From Bryum argenteum (Eukaryota; Streptophyta; Bryopsida; Bryales; Bryaceae): a stretch of 64,000 bases of DNA. Position numbers and translations under genes: made by a program. Under the pieces are notes generated by a model, which was not told where the DNA came from, made no database searches, and was given only the letters and a program-made list of their open reading frames with translations. Below are positions 54,211-64,000 of this stretch, piece after piece. Within the stretch, counting starts at the first letter, position 1. Every line of letters starts with the position of its first letter. The DNA is taken from NCBI GenBank assembly GCA_037043015.1, contig CM073322.1:9373601-9437600 (forward strand), given 5' to 3'.

Positions 54211-56218
54211 CTATCGAAGTTTGCGTAGAGGAATGGCGTTTCCGAACAATTTTCCGACTTCGGAAGCGTCCATTTGCAAGTCACTGAGGAGCTGTCGTTC
54301 TTCGTCGCCCAACTCTCGCAAGAAGTTCTCTTCATCCTCTCGTAATAACGCCGCGCCCTTGTCCAAGTTCCCGAACAACGCCATCAGCTTCTGCCCGAAC
54401 TTGGCCAATATATTCTCGCCCACTTCCAGCTCCTGCTCCACGTACGTCTCCACTTCCTTCTCTTCCTTCTCCACAAACTTCTCCGTGTCCTCCACCTGCA
54501 CGCACGCACCAATCATGCCCAATCCCAGTTCAAGCATATTTCATCTTTTCCATTTCGGGACAATAGCAGGAGGAATCAATATAATGTTTTCTGAGATTTC
54601 ATCGTTCTGGACTTGCGAAAGTATGTGAGTACTGGTATTTTCGAGGAGGGTGATACCTTCTTTTCCAGTCTCGCGAGCAGCGGTGGCTCGGGACCGCAAG
54701 TGTTGTCGGTGGTGGTGAACTTGTTGAAGTTGAGATTCACTCGAGTGGCTGCCGCTTGCAGGTTCGGAATGATGCTTTCCGGCAATTTGGGGCTCTTGGT
54801 GTACACCACCGCTCCTCCATAGCCATCCCACGCGTCGTTCTTCCCTCTGTAGTAGATGAACACGAAGTCGTCGTCCTTGCCATCTATCTTTGAATCCAAG
54901 ATGTACCTGAATCAACCAATCTGTTAACACAAAAGTAGCCATCTCCTTGCGATCATCGCAATCATATGAAGGTTACATACCAATCATCCTGATAATGCAG
55001 AAACTCGTTGCCGTGGTTATACAAAACGCCTGGTTGCTGCGGATCTTGTACAAAGTTCTGCACTGTGCTGCGTGTGAAGAAGCCTCCATCTGGAGTAGGG
55101 ATTCGCCAATTCAAAGCTCCTGCACACAAGCCAATCTCTCTCGTCAGAATTTGTAGCTGCAGAATCATAGGTCAAACTAGGGTATGTGTATTCACCTGAT
55201 AGTTTGGTGGGCTCTGCCGTGAATTCATGCTTTTGGCAGTCGAAAGTATCGAACGTTTTGTTGAGTCCACTGGTGATGTACCAAGTTCCGGTGAATTTGG
55301 TGGTGTCGAACTGCGGCACCAAGGCTTCTGGACCGGGAATTGGAAAGCGACCTTCGTCGGGCTTCTGAGGAACACATCCTTTTCTCGATACAGCACAGTC
55401 GTTAAATTCATCGACGACAGGGTTTTCGAATAAATCTCCACATCCAATCTGCACATCTCCAATTTCCACATATCATCAAAGCTCTGTAAAATCACTTCTG
55501 ATTGAATACTCAAAATCGCAGTAGTGATTACGCGATTGTGCGCGGACCTGACACTCAGTTTCGTCGGGCCGTCCGTTGCAGGTTTGCAAACACGCTACAT
55601 TAGCTGCGCACTTCGGATCAGCTATGCACTTCGCTAATTCCACCCTGCAAGAAACCAATCCAGGTGTTACTTGCACTGAAGCTTAGGGTTTAGTAATCCA
55701 TTGCCTTCTCGCATCCGTGGTGAGAGCGAGAAATGTACCGGCATTCTTTCAGAAGACACTGGCACGTCTTCAATGCATCGACAGCCAACGCGTTTGATCC
55801 ACCCCACAGCAATACTCCCGCCGCGACAGCTGCCGCCGCTTGCAACGCAAACCCCTGAGCATTGTAAAGCTCCCTCAACACCGAAAGAAATTGATTGATT
55901 GCTCACAGCAATACTACTCCATCATTAATATCATACACGATAATCAACCACGATTGCGCAACAAACCTGCGCAATGTTCTTTGATGGTTCTTTAATCAAC
56001 TCCCTCTTCGAATCAGTACTCTTCATGCTCACTATCAATGTCCTGGCGGGCGCCCTTGACCGGCTTGACCGCGGCCGCAAGCTAGCGACACTCAATTGCA
56101 CAGAATTTCCTGCAAAGCGAACTCCTTCAGAACAATCCATCCACACATACCCAATTTCAAATTTTAAAAGTGGGGACTTACCAGAGGCCAGATGCGGCAT
56201 CGACAATACCGCCGCCAT
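54211..56218 (-). CDS. VDE: Violaxanthin de-epoxidase, chloroplast
   Basis: Eight exons on the minus strand: 56,218-56,182, 56,109-55,967, 55,869-55,739, 55,644-55,548 (end +/-1), 55,448-55,196, 55,119-54,981, 54,906-54,657 and 54,495-54,211. All are GT-AG and in phase, giving 444 aa. The N-terminus is a bipartite transit: basic/Ser-rich (to about 60), then a hydrophobic segment ending SNALA before VDALKTC, as for a thylakoid-lumen protein. Next is the Cys-rich domain ([60 protein letters not shown]), the lipocalin domain ([65 protein letters not shown]) and a Glu-rich coiled-coil tail ending IPLRKLR. The enzyme turns violaxanthin into antheraxanthin and zeaxanthin in the acidified lumen, using ascorbate, for non-photochemical quenching. 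All domains and conserved Cys appear present, so it looks functional. Confidence 0.97.
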
Positions 56219-56339
56219 GATTACTGGTGTTCGATTTCAGCTCAGTAATCGGGTAATTCACTCCGAAGCTCAGGATAAGGAAATGCAAGAATGTGAGGCT
56301 CGTAAGGAAGCGGCAATCTACGACAATGGAGTCTGAATC

Positions 56340-59330
56340 CTTCTACGCCTCATTCTGAACAACAAATTCGGCAGTGGAAATGGTTTTGGGTATCAAAATC
56401 GGGCAAATGGCAATTCAGTGATGAGTACATTGGCATGAGCGAGTCCAGTGATTTGCGTCCGTCATCCACAAGGCAGCCAGCGGTTGCGGCAGTCGGGTCA
56501 GTCGGTCGGTGTGGAACTGCGACCTTCTGACACGTCACTACCTTCCTTTCTTTCGTACCCACCCAAATGTCTACCTGGCTCGCCCCATGCATATGACTTC
56601 CCCGTTTCACAAGTGGCGTTCAATGTAATCTGTAAGTGCACCTATTACCGCTCGGTCCCTTCATCAAGCTCCATGTGTTTTTTCCTAGCATGTTGCCATT
56701 AATTTTTTTTATGTTGCAAATGTTGTGATGCATTTTTTATATGGAAAAGGTGAACTTGCAAGTATCAAGGGTGGTTTTAAGTTTTTGTCATTTGTTCAAA
56801 AAATAACTAATTTAGTTTTGTTCATATATCACGTTCGTGTGTCATTTAGCACAAAACATTAGATATTTAAACTGATGAAGTTACAGTATTTGGTGTAGAT
56901 AGTGTACACGATACTATTAGTGATAGTTGATATCTAAAGAAGTAGCAATTGAAGGTAGGTATTTGGCGGAACATTGTTTGTGTTAACATTGGGCAAGTGG
57001 TATACATTCACTCGCTCTCTCAAATGCTTGAGAGTAACTTATTACAGTAGCCTTGGTTTTTACGTTTCTACAACATATCGGAAACTATTTGTGGTGTCAC
57101 ACTAATTACCATACACTGATCAGTATATTCTACTCTTATTCTACTTAGTGTGAACAATGTACAATTCTGAACGAGGTTATGTAAATTTAATGTTGTTCTC
57201 AGCCTATAAATTTTTATGAAAAATAAATAAATAAATAAAATGAAAATTCATTTTTTTGTCACATATAGCTCCTCAAAATGCGGAATTGATCATAAAATGG
57301 TTGATAGTGCACTTGGTTGATTGGGCTCTTGGGTGTTAATCTTGTGGTATAATTGATTCCATCTTTATATTATGGGACAATTAAAAGGGTTTACTTGTAT
57401 GCATGGTATTGGTATACTAGATATTACATATGTCCTAGTATGTACATTTCAAAAATTAAATGCATATTTATAAGGCTTATTTTTAAAACGTTGTAGAGAT
57501 TTTACTTCTCCAAAAGGCCAAAACCCTTAGAGCTATGTAATATGTTGCAAGCAAGTCATGCATTACACCATACTAAATGCTAATTGAACGTGTTAAGAAA
57601 ACAAAGTTTCTAAGATATTATTCTATGAACATTTAGGTAAAATAGTTGTATAAAAGAAGGTTGTAGGTTATGACACTGATGTTGAAAAGAAGCACAATCA
57701 AAGATTATCAACTCCTCATTCTTTAACTTTGTTTCAACATAATTACCTATGTTAGTTTCTATTTTCCATCCAAGAGTTGCAACTACTTATAATCACCTCA
57801 TACACAAATTCCAAACAATATCTAAAAAATGACGAGTTTTAGAAACCACCTTCATTATCAAGTTTTAATCATCTCTTAAATTATTCCAATTGTTAATTCT
57901 TCTCTTCTTCATCATGAATTGATAACTTTCATCGTACTATGCTTCATGTCTATTGAACTTAAGGAACATTCTTTTTATGAGAAAAATTATATTAAAGATG
58001 AAACAAGTGAACCTTAAATATTCTTTAATTTTTACAAGGTCTTTGTGCAATCATTGATATTCAACATCAAAAATCAAATGAAAAAACTCAATTCAATCAA
58101 AATAGACTCTAATAATTCCGATGTATTCATATTGCTAGGATAATATGAAATAGAGCACTCTAGAATCAAATTTTCCTTATTAAGCTTTGACAACAAACAC
58201 AAATTGTATGTTATATTCAATATTATTTTGGCATAAGCTTATTGGTTTGATTGAAATTTCATTTAAAATACTTAAAACTTAGTATTTGCAGATGTATTCA
58301 TTGAGTAATGATCATATGATAACAATAACATTGGTGTTAATTTCATAAATTTGTAAAGTGAATTATTTGCATATGGTAAAACACACAATTTTTTTCTTAA
58401 AAGAGGTATTTTGAGCTCGCATACATAAATCCTACATAGGAATTAACTAATTTTTTTTTTTTTTTTTTTCAGATATAAATCGCTTCTATATCTATTGTAA
58501 GTAAATAAGCTACACACTATATCAACTTTGTTAGTAGCTTTAGGACCCTTCTTGACCTTTGTTGTTGTGATTGTATATGGCTTGTCTAATTGCAATTCAA
58601 CTTGCTTAATGATTTCTTAATATGTTTTTCTTTCAAACTCAACAATAACCTCAACTTTAGTGCCGACAGGCCTATATATAGGAATCACTTTGTGATACTT
58701 GTAATATGTTACTATAACCAAGAGATGACCTTTATAATCTATGTTCTGAAGTTTTCAATTTAATTTCTTTGGAACATTACAAATTAGATACCATATTATA
58801 ATAAAATTATCACTATCAAATGATGATTGTTATATAAGTCTTGTTGTAGATTTGCCACTAGTAAACTATAGAGTCAATATTTTTAATGCAAGATTCATTC
58901 CTAAAAGATTGCCATACTACCGTATACAAGATTCTGTTGTCATGTACATGACATGACATTTGCATGTAAGAATATGTAACTGGTTAATATGACAAAAATG
59001 GTACATAATCTTTAATTACATCTTCAATTAATACATCTTTAATTAATATCTTAATAAACAATGTCTTTAATATCCTCATTTTGCATATTCATAGCTTTCA
59101 GTTTTAATTTTAGTAGTTTAAGCTTCAAATTTTTGAAAGGCATTGCCAAAGACTCTTGATTGCTAACAAATTGTTTTGAAGTCCATTTGTACTAACGTTG
59201 TTAGTAGTTGGCGAGACAAGTGAGGACCATAAATCTCTCTAAGCTCTAATACATCACTTACGTAATTATAACGTGGGATCAATAATCTCCATTTACACAT
59301 AGATGAAGTATAAGTTAGCAATTTATAATA
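56340..59330. other. AT-rich intergenic DNA
   Basis: The first 300 bp are less AT-rich and presumably carry the violaxanthin de-epoxidase promoter. Beyond that there is only AT-rich DNA with a short AAAT/AAATA run near 57,222 and a T run near 58,450. No gene supported. Confidence 0.5.
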
Positions 59331-59334
59331 AAAA

Positions 59335-60453
59335 ATGGATGCCACAATATCGGTTGATCTTCCAAATGAAGTGTTACTTAGAATATTCTCATTTTTGAAT
59401 CTTCAAATGATCATTCAAGTTCAAGTTGTATGCAAGCATTGGTTGAGCTTGATACAAAGTTCATATTTTAATAAAATATGTACGGACATGGAAGCTCCTG
59501 TCATGGTTCCTTACCTTGCAATATCTTATACATTTAATCAGCTAGGTTCTCAATGGGCAATTTATGAGAGTGAAGAAAGAAAATGGCAAATTATGCCAAA
59601 TATACCCAGAGAAGATAAGATGATTAGAAGAGAAATCTACCTTGCTAGTCGTGGTCTCCTTTGTTTGCTCCAAGTTGGTGGCATTGATATCCTCAAAACC
59701 CTCACTATTTGGAATCCATTGACAAAGTATGAACATCAATTACCGCAATTTCAAACCTCATGGTCATGGCCTCTTGTTCGAATCATGTTTCATGATGACA
59801 ATACAAATACCTTCAAACTTATGTTTGCTGGAAATCAATACTACCACCCTGCAGACACAAGATATTCTCGTACAGATATTTATGACTCTACGCAAGGAAT
59901 GTGGATCAAAGGAGGGAATCTTTTGCCTAATCTTAGATTTCCATTCTCCAACGGTGCAATTTGCAATGGCAAAGTTTACTACTTTGCTAGTAGACCAATG
60001 ACAATGTACGACATTCTTTTAGTATATGATTTTAATGAAAACAAGTGGAGTGAAGTTGATCACGTGATCCCCCCAAATACATATTGTACACCTTACTTAT
60101 TTGTTCTAGATAAAAATTTGTTGACAGTAATGCACCTATTATCAGAACCTCCTGCTCGGATTGCTAGTTGTGCAATCTTTACTTTTGATGCTGAAAGCAG
60201 AGAATGGAAAAAGTGCATTGAGATGCCGCATGAAATATACAAGGAATATTCTTACATAGGTGGATGTGTTACTTGTGGAAAACAAATTTGTGTGACAGGA
60301 AACACCCCTAATCAAGAGCTTATTGTAGCAATATATTGTAAAAAAAGTGATAGTTGGTCTTGGCTTCCACGTTGTCCCATTACTTCCTCACCTAATTTAA
60401 TAGAGCGACAAACCACATTCACTTTTCTCCCTACCTTTACTAACCAAAAATAA
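59335..60453 (+). CDS. F-box/kelch-repeat protein
   Basis: An intronless 372-aa protein. Residues about 7-45 are an F-box (DLPNEVLLRIFSFLNLQMII...VCKHWLSLIQSSYF), which binds SKP1 in an SCF ubiquitin ligase. The rest looks like a degenerate kelch beta-propeller, with repeated aromatic patterns such as WAIYESEERKWQIMP, LTIWNPLTKYEHQLP, DIYDSTQGMWIKGG, VYDFNENKWSEVDHV, FTFDAESREWKKCIEMP and YCKKSDSWSWLPRCP. The propeller selects the protein to be ubiquitinated; the target cannot be told. Intronless F-box/kelch genes form large, fast-changing families in plants. It starts at the first Met, immediately upstream of the F-box. It is on the opposite strand from the HINT and de-epoxidase genes and about 3 kb away, so it is independent of them. 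Confidence 0.92.
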   Translation: MDATISVDLPNEVLLRIFSFLNLQMIIQVQVVCKHWLSLIQSSYFNKICTDMEAPVMVPYLAISYTFNQLGSQWAIYESEERKWQIMPNIPREDKMIRREIYLASRGLLCLLQVGGIDILKTLTIWNPLTKYEHQLPQFQTSWSWPLVRIMFHDDNTNTFKLMFAGNQYYHPADTRYSRTDIYDSTQGMWIKGGNLLPNLRFPFSNGAICNGKVYYFASRPMTMYDILLVYDFNENKWSEVDHVIPPNTYCTPYLFVLDKNLLTVMHLLSEPPARIASCAIFTFDAESREWKKCIEMPHEIYKEYSYIGGCVTCGKQICVTGNTPNQELIVAIYCKKSDSWSWLPRCPITSSPNLIERQTTFTFLPTFTNQK

Positions 60454-61790
60454 TGACATCGTTCTACTTACACCATGCTAAATAAATATATATAGGCAGT
60501 ATAGTTTGTTAAGTTGTTTCTCTATGTTTTATGATTTCTACACCAAAATCACTCATGCAAGTATCTCCTAGCTTCGATCATTTTTCATCCGCCAAATAAA
60601 TTTGTTGCATTTTTCTTAAAGTATACCTCATATGCAGTTATCATAATTTGAATTCCAGCAATATAATGCAAATAATAAATTGCTCTTGCAAGTAGGCTTG
60701 TAGAAAGTCAAAAACATCATGTGTTTAAAAGCTTTGACACTCTTCAGCACTTCCTCGAACATCAACTTGGTTTTTTATAAAAACAAGCTTTTATTATTCT
60801 TTTATGCCCATTCAACTCCAAAGTTTTGTGCCTACATATTGTAGTTTTACATTCATTGGTTGAGCTCAATTCTTTGAGACAATTGCAAGGCATTTACACC
60901 TAAATGTAAATGGTAACGGTTTGAATCACTTGTTAAAAAAAAACACATTCTCAAAAAATGTGTCATAAATGGATACAAAGGTAAGTTATTTAGGTATTAA
61001 ATGTACAATCTTGTAGTAAACATGTTGTACTCCATGTGGGTCAAACTTTGAGTAATGAGGCTTCATGGATTGCAGGATCATAACATATAAGTACTCAGAA
61101 AACATCACAAAATTTCAACATTTTCACTTTAAATAAAAATGCTACCAAGAGACATATTGCAATTAAGAAAAACCACCAATGACAAAGATATTTAACTTCA
61201 TTTTAAAGAAACCCTTGAACAAAATAAATTCATGAGAAAACTTTTGGTGCAAAAATGATAGCCCTACAATGGTGAAAATTGCCGAAATATTTACAAAGGA
61301 AAAATGGTCCAAAACTCAACCCCTTGCAGTCACATATAACACACAATTAAGCAATTGTGCACTTGTACGTATAAAAGTGCACTTATGTAAGTACTCTCCA
61401 GTGTGCACTTCAAAACCCACATATATGGCTTGGAGAATGGGTTTTTTGATTAAAAATTCCACCAGTTGAAAACCATATAGTTTTTGTACAATAATGCATG
61501 TTAGAGAATAAATAGTTTTACCCAATGTCCTCAAGATTGATTTGTAATATTTGTCAGTTAATATGGTGACGTCTTACTTGCGATAGGAGACATAGTACCC
61601 GGAAAGTAATAAACATGATACATTTGTAAATATATTTGTAGATACAAATATGGGTGTTACCCTAGTCCCTGTAATCATTTCTAACTCTACGTCTACCACT
61701 ATACCTTCACTGGATACATTTAACTTGTTCATACATAAACACTTCATATCAATTACCATACAAACCACGGTAAATGTACTATGATCATAA
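60454..61790. other. AT-rich intergenic DNA
   Basis: No supported gene or repeat between the F-box gene and the DUF7869-type pseudogene. Confidence 0.5.
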
Positions 61791-61791
61791 C

Positions 61792-64000
61792 CTACTCCTT
61801 GGTATTTAAGGCTGCTTGTAAGCGTTCGTCGTCAATAGCTTCCGTTTGCATGGCTATATATTCCAAAATGTGTGCCTTTGTGGATTGAGGAATACAAACT
61901 CTCCTCTCTACCTGCACTCCGTGTACTATGCGCTTCTCTGACGGTTGAACGACATTCACCGATAAGGGTTGTTCGTCAAACCATGAAAAAATACACGCCT
62001 CTTTCGGTACCCAACTGTGCCTCTCACCGGATGGCTCCCACAAGGACTCCATGCAATTCGCATAGCGTTGTGTAGTGGACCCCGGTTCTTCAACGACGCC
62101 TTCTCTCATAATGGGGCAATACCAACATACTTTAATCTTTAACCTCCATGAGTTTTTCCCCTCTTCAATCACCTTTCCTAGGTAAAAAGGTATGCCTCGC
62201 TCTACCTCCTCTCGAACAACACTTAGCGCAACAAATTGACCAAGATTGATGTCCATCTCGAGATTGAACGATGGAAACGGATCGTTGCTACCTCCTTCTT
62301 GGTCTCGTCGGAGATTTCTTGATGACGCAATGTCGACTAGTTCGTCGTGCAAAGATGCACCGCTTGATTTGATGGTCTCTCTTTTCGTCCAAAGTATCCA
62401 CGAGCCTCTGCGATTCGGGAGCATGCCCACAATCGATCCACAACGGTTCTCTCGCGATTTTCAAAGAATAGTATTCTCACTCGGTATCGGCGATAAGCAT
62501 CCCGAAGGTTGGGCGTTGGATGCATAGGATGGCCAAAACGGTGATGACTCGTGATCGGCAATGCGGTCCTTTTTTGGAAACTCTGCTAAATATTGTTTCA
62601 ACCTCTGTGCCTCATGTTTTGCATCACGGTTGACTTCCACGTATTGCAATCTTTGAATACACCTATCCTTGTATGCAATAAAATCGTCTAACGCCTTGAG
62701 CTCTCGCTCATCCGCTGCATATACAGTCGCAAAATCGGGTCGTTCGAACCTATTCGGGATGGATCTCAAAGTTTGATCCCCTCTCCGGTCCCCAAGCATC
62801 CTTGCAATAGTGCTTATGTTGGACCTTGACGTTACAAGCACCGTCCCGATTGCTAGAATAGAATCTCATGTGGTGAGGAAATGTGATGCCAACCAATGAA
62901 TCCGATCCCGTCAATAAGTGCGGGGTTACAAACTTCTTCCAATCCCACACATTCTCTAAAAGTCGTACGCTTACAAATGCCTCCGTGGGTGAAGTTCCCC
63001 GTTCAATGAGAGTAAACATTTCTTTTAAAGAGTTCACGTCCCGACCTCTTCAATGTGTTTGAGATACAACTAAATCGTTGATCGATATCTTCGTGCGTAT
63101 GACCGACGATGATGAGGAAGGATAGTTCCACTTCCGGAAGAATCCCAATCCAACCAAAGTTGCACACATTGCGAACATATAAATATTTTTGTTCTCGCGT
63201 GTGCAGTTGTCCGCTTGAATGCGTAACGTCGGTGGCAAGAATCCCTTCCTCTGTAATACGTCTTCTATCACATGTAGTAATGTGCTCACGACTTGATTGC
63301 TATCATGCTTGTGGTGAGCTCCGAACCACACATCACAGTACAATCCAATCCCATGCACCAAGGCCCCGCATAGATGGGTCTTTACAAACCGATGCTCGAT
63401 ATTCTTGACGGTCTGACGTATTCGGGGTACCATGGTTGTATTCTGATCCATGCCATCTACTATAATACACATGTACATCTCAGGGTTGATATAACAAGAC
63501 CTCTTGAATATCCACTAATGTCTACGTTCCTCCATTTGATTGAGCAGATGTAACATGAACACCTCTTTAATCATTATCTTGGCATCGGCATTGGTTGTCC
63601 CTTCCATGGCACATTTGTACTCCCAACAGTGATAACATTTTGAAAACCTAGAGAACGGGGGTACTTGGACATGGGAATACCTTAGCCGCCACATCCTCCG
63701 GAATGAGCTCATGGATATGGTTTCGCCGTTGCAAATTCTCTTCACCTCCTCGTTCACGTAGTTAAATACATCAGATTTTACTGTGTTCATGGGAAGAAGA
63801 ATAAGCGGCAAGACCTCGTTGTCACTCTTGCGACGAATGGATCGGTGGGGTTGAGGACAACCGGCTTCATCTACGAAGCACTTAAAGCATGCCTCGGCAG
63901 CTGACATTCTGATACTCTCTCTAACTGGATCTGAAAGGGTATTACCGTGAACAGCTGTCACTCTGCCATATATCAAACAATCTTTCTTCAAGTCCTTAAA
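61792..64000 (-). pseudogene. DUF7869-type transposase-like gene, second subfamily, decayed
   Basis: Read on the minus strand and continuing past the window end. From upstream: RMWRLRYSHVQVPPFSRFSK with CYHCWEYKC, an in-frame TAG near 63,516 (...EERRH then WIFKRSCYINPEMYMCIIVD), MDQNTTMVPRIRQTVKNIEH, DVWFGAHHKHDSNQV, LRIQADNCTRENKNIYMFAM and VGLGFFRK. A one-base slip near 63,125 leads to VELSFLIVGHTHEDIDQRFS, and another slip near 63,030 leads to NSLKEMFTLIERGTSPTEAF. The C-terminal part (62,430-61,792) has FVALSVVREEVERGIPFYLG, WYCPIMREG, WEPSGERHSW and ends near 61,792. The DN...ENKN and GHTHEDID motifs match those of the 36-39.5 kb gene, but the surrounding sequence is different, so this is a separate subfamily. 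The role as transposase is inference. Confidence 0.75.

Overview
The window looks like nuclear DNA of a streptophyte, most likely a non-seed land plant or streptophyte alga. It carries a chloroplast violaxanthin de-epoxidase gene, a plant-type DUF604 glycosyltransferase gene, a plant-style intronless F-box/kelch gene and several members of the DUF7869 protein family, which I associate with bryophytes, lycophytes and streptophyte algae. Host introns are short (about 70-160 bp, one of about 510 bp), exons are near 50% GC and the intergenic DNA is strongly AT-rich. I cannot name the species.

Layout. 0.5-4.4 kb: a decayed minus-strand transposon-like gene (ParB/DGQHR-like INGQH motif) whose introns carry a palindromic repeat centred on GGGCAATTGCCC. 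4.9-5.4 kb: a GC-rich island of two minisatellites. 8.1-8.3 kb: a 42-bp tandem repeat. 9.5-22.7 kb: a dimeric satellite of about 193 bp, split by an 8.2-kb LINE on the minus strand (2A-like peptide, APE endonuclease, reverse transcriptase, an extra unassigned domain, RNase H, CCHC tail). A tRNA-derived SINE-like copy lies in the LINE 3' region. 22.9-24.4 kb: a three-exon gene for a zinc-finger plus TET/JBP-like 2-oxoglutarate dioxygenase with one in-frame stop. 26.7-39.5 kb: a plus-strand DUF7869 transposon-like gene with the same palindromic introns, broken open by a Ty3/gypsy LTR retrotransposon (30.2-35.7 kb). 41.6-42.3 kb: an unrecognised intronless ORF. 46.1-60.5 kb: the host gene block. 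61.8 kb to the window end: a second, decayed DUF7869 gene of another subfamily.

Host genes. The DUF604 (GT31/Fringe-like) Golgi glycosyltransferase, HINT-type histidine-triad hydrolase and violaxanthin de-epoxidase all run on the minus strand as separate units; the F-box/kelch gene runs on the plus strand. The exon structures of the de-epoxidase (8 exons, 444 aa) and the DUF604 gene (6 exons, 511 aa) were built by hand from GT-AG junctions that keep phase throughout.

The most unusual signals are: (1) the palindrome family confined to introns and flanks of two transposon-like genes, with about 0.9-kb copies facing each other across 23 kb; (2) the LINE, which combines a 2A-like ribosome-skipping motif, an extra domain between RT and RNase H and a strongly A/C-biased sense strand; (3) the TET/JBP-like gene at the satellite edge.
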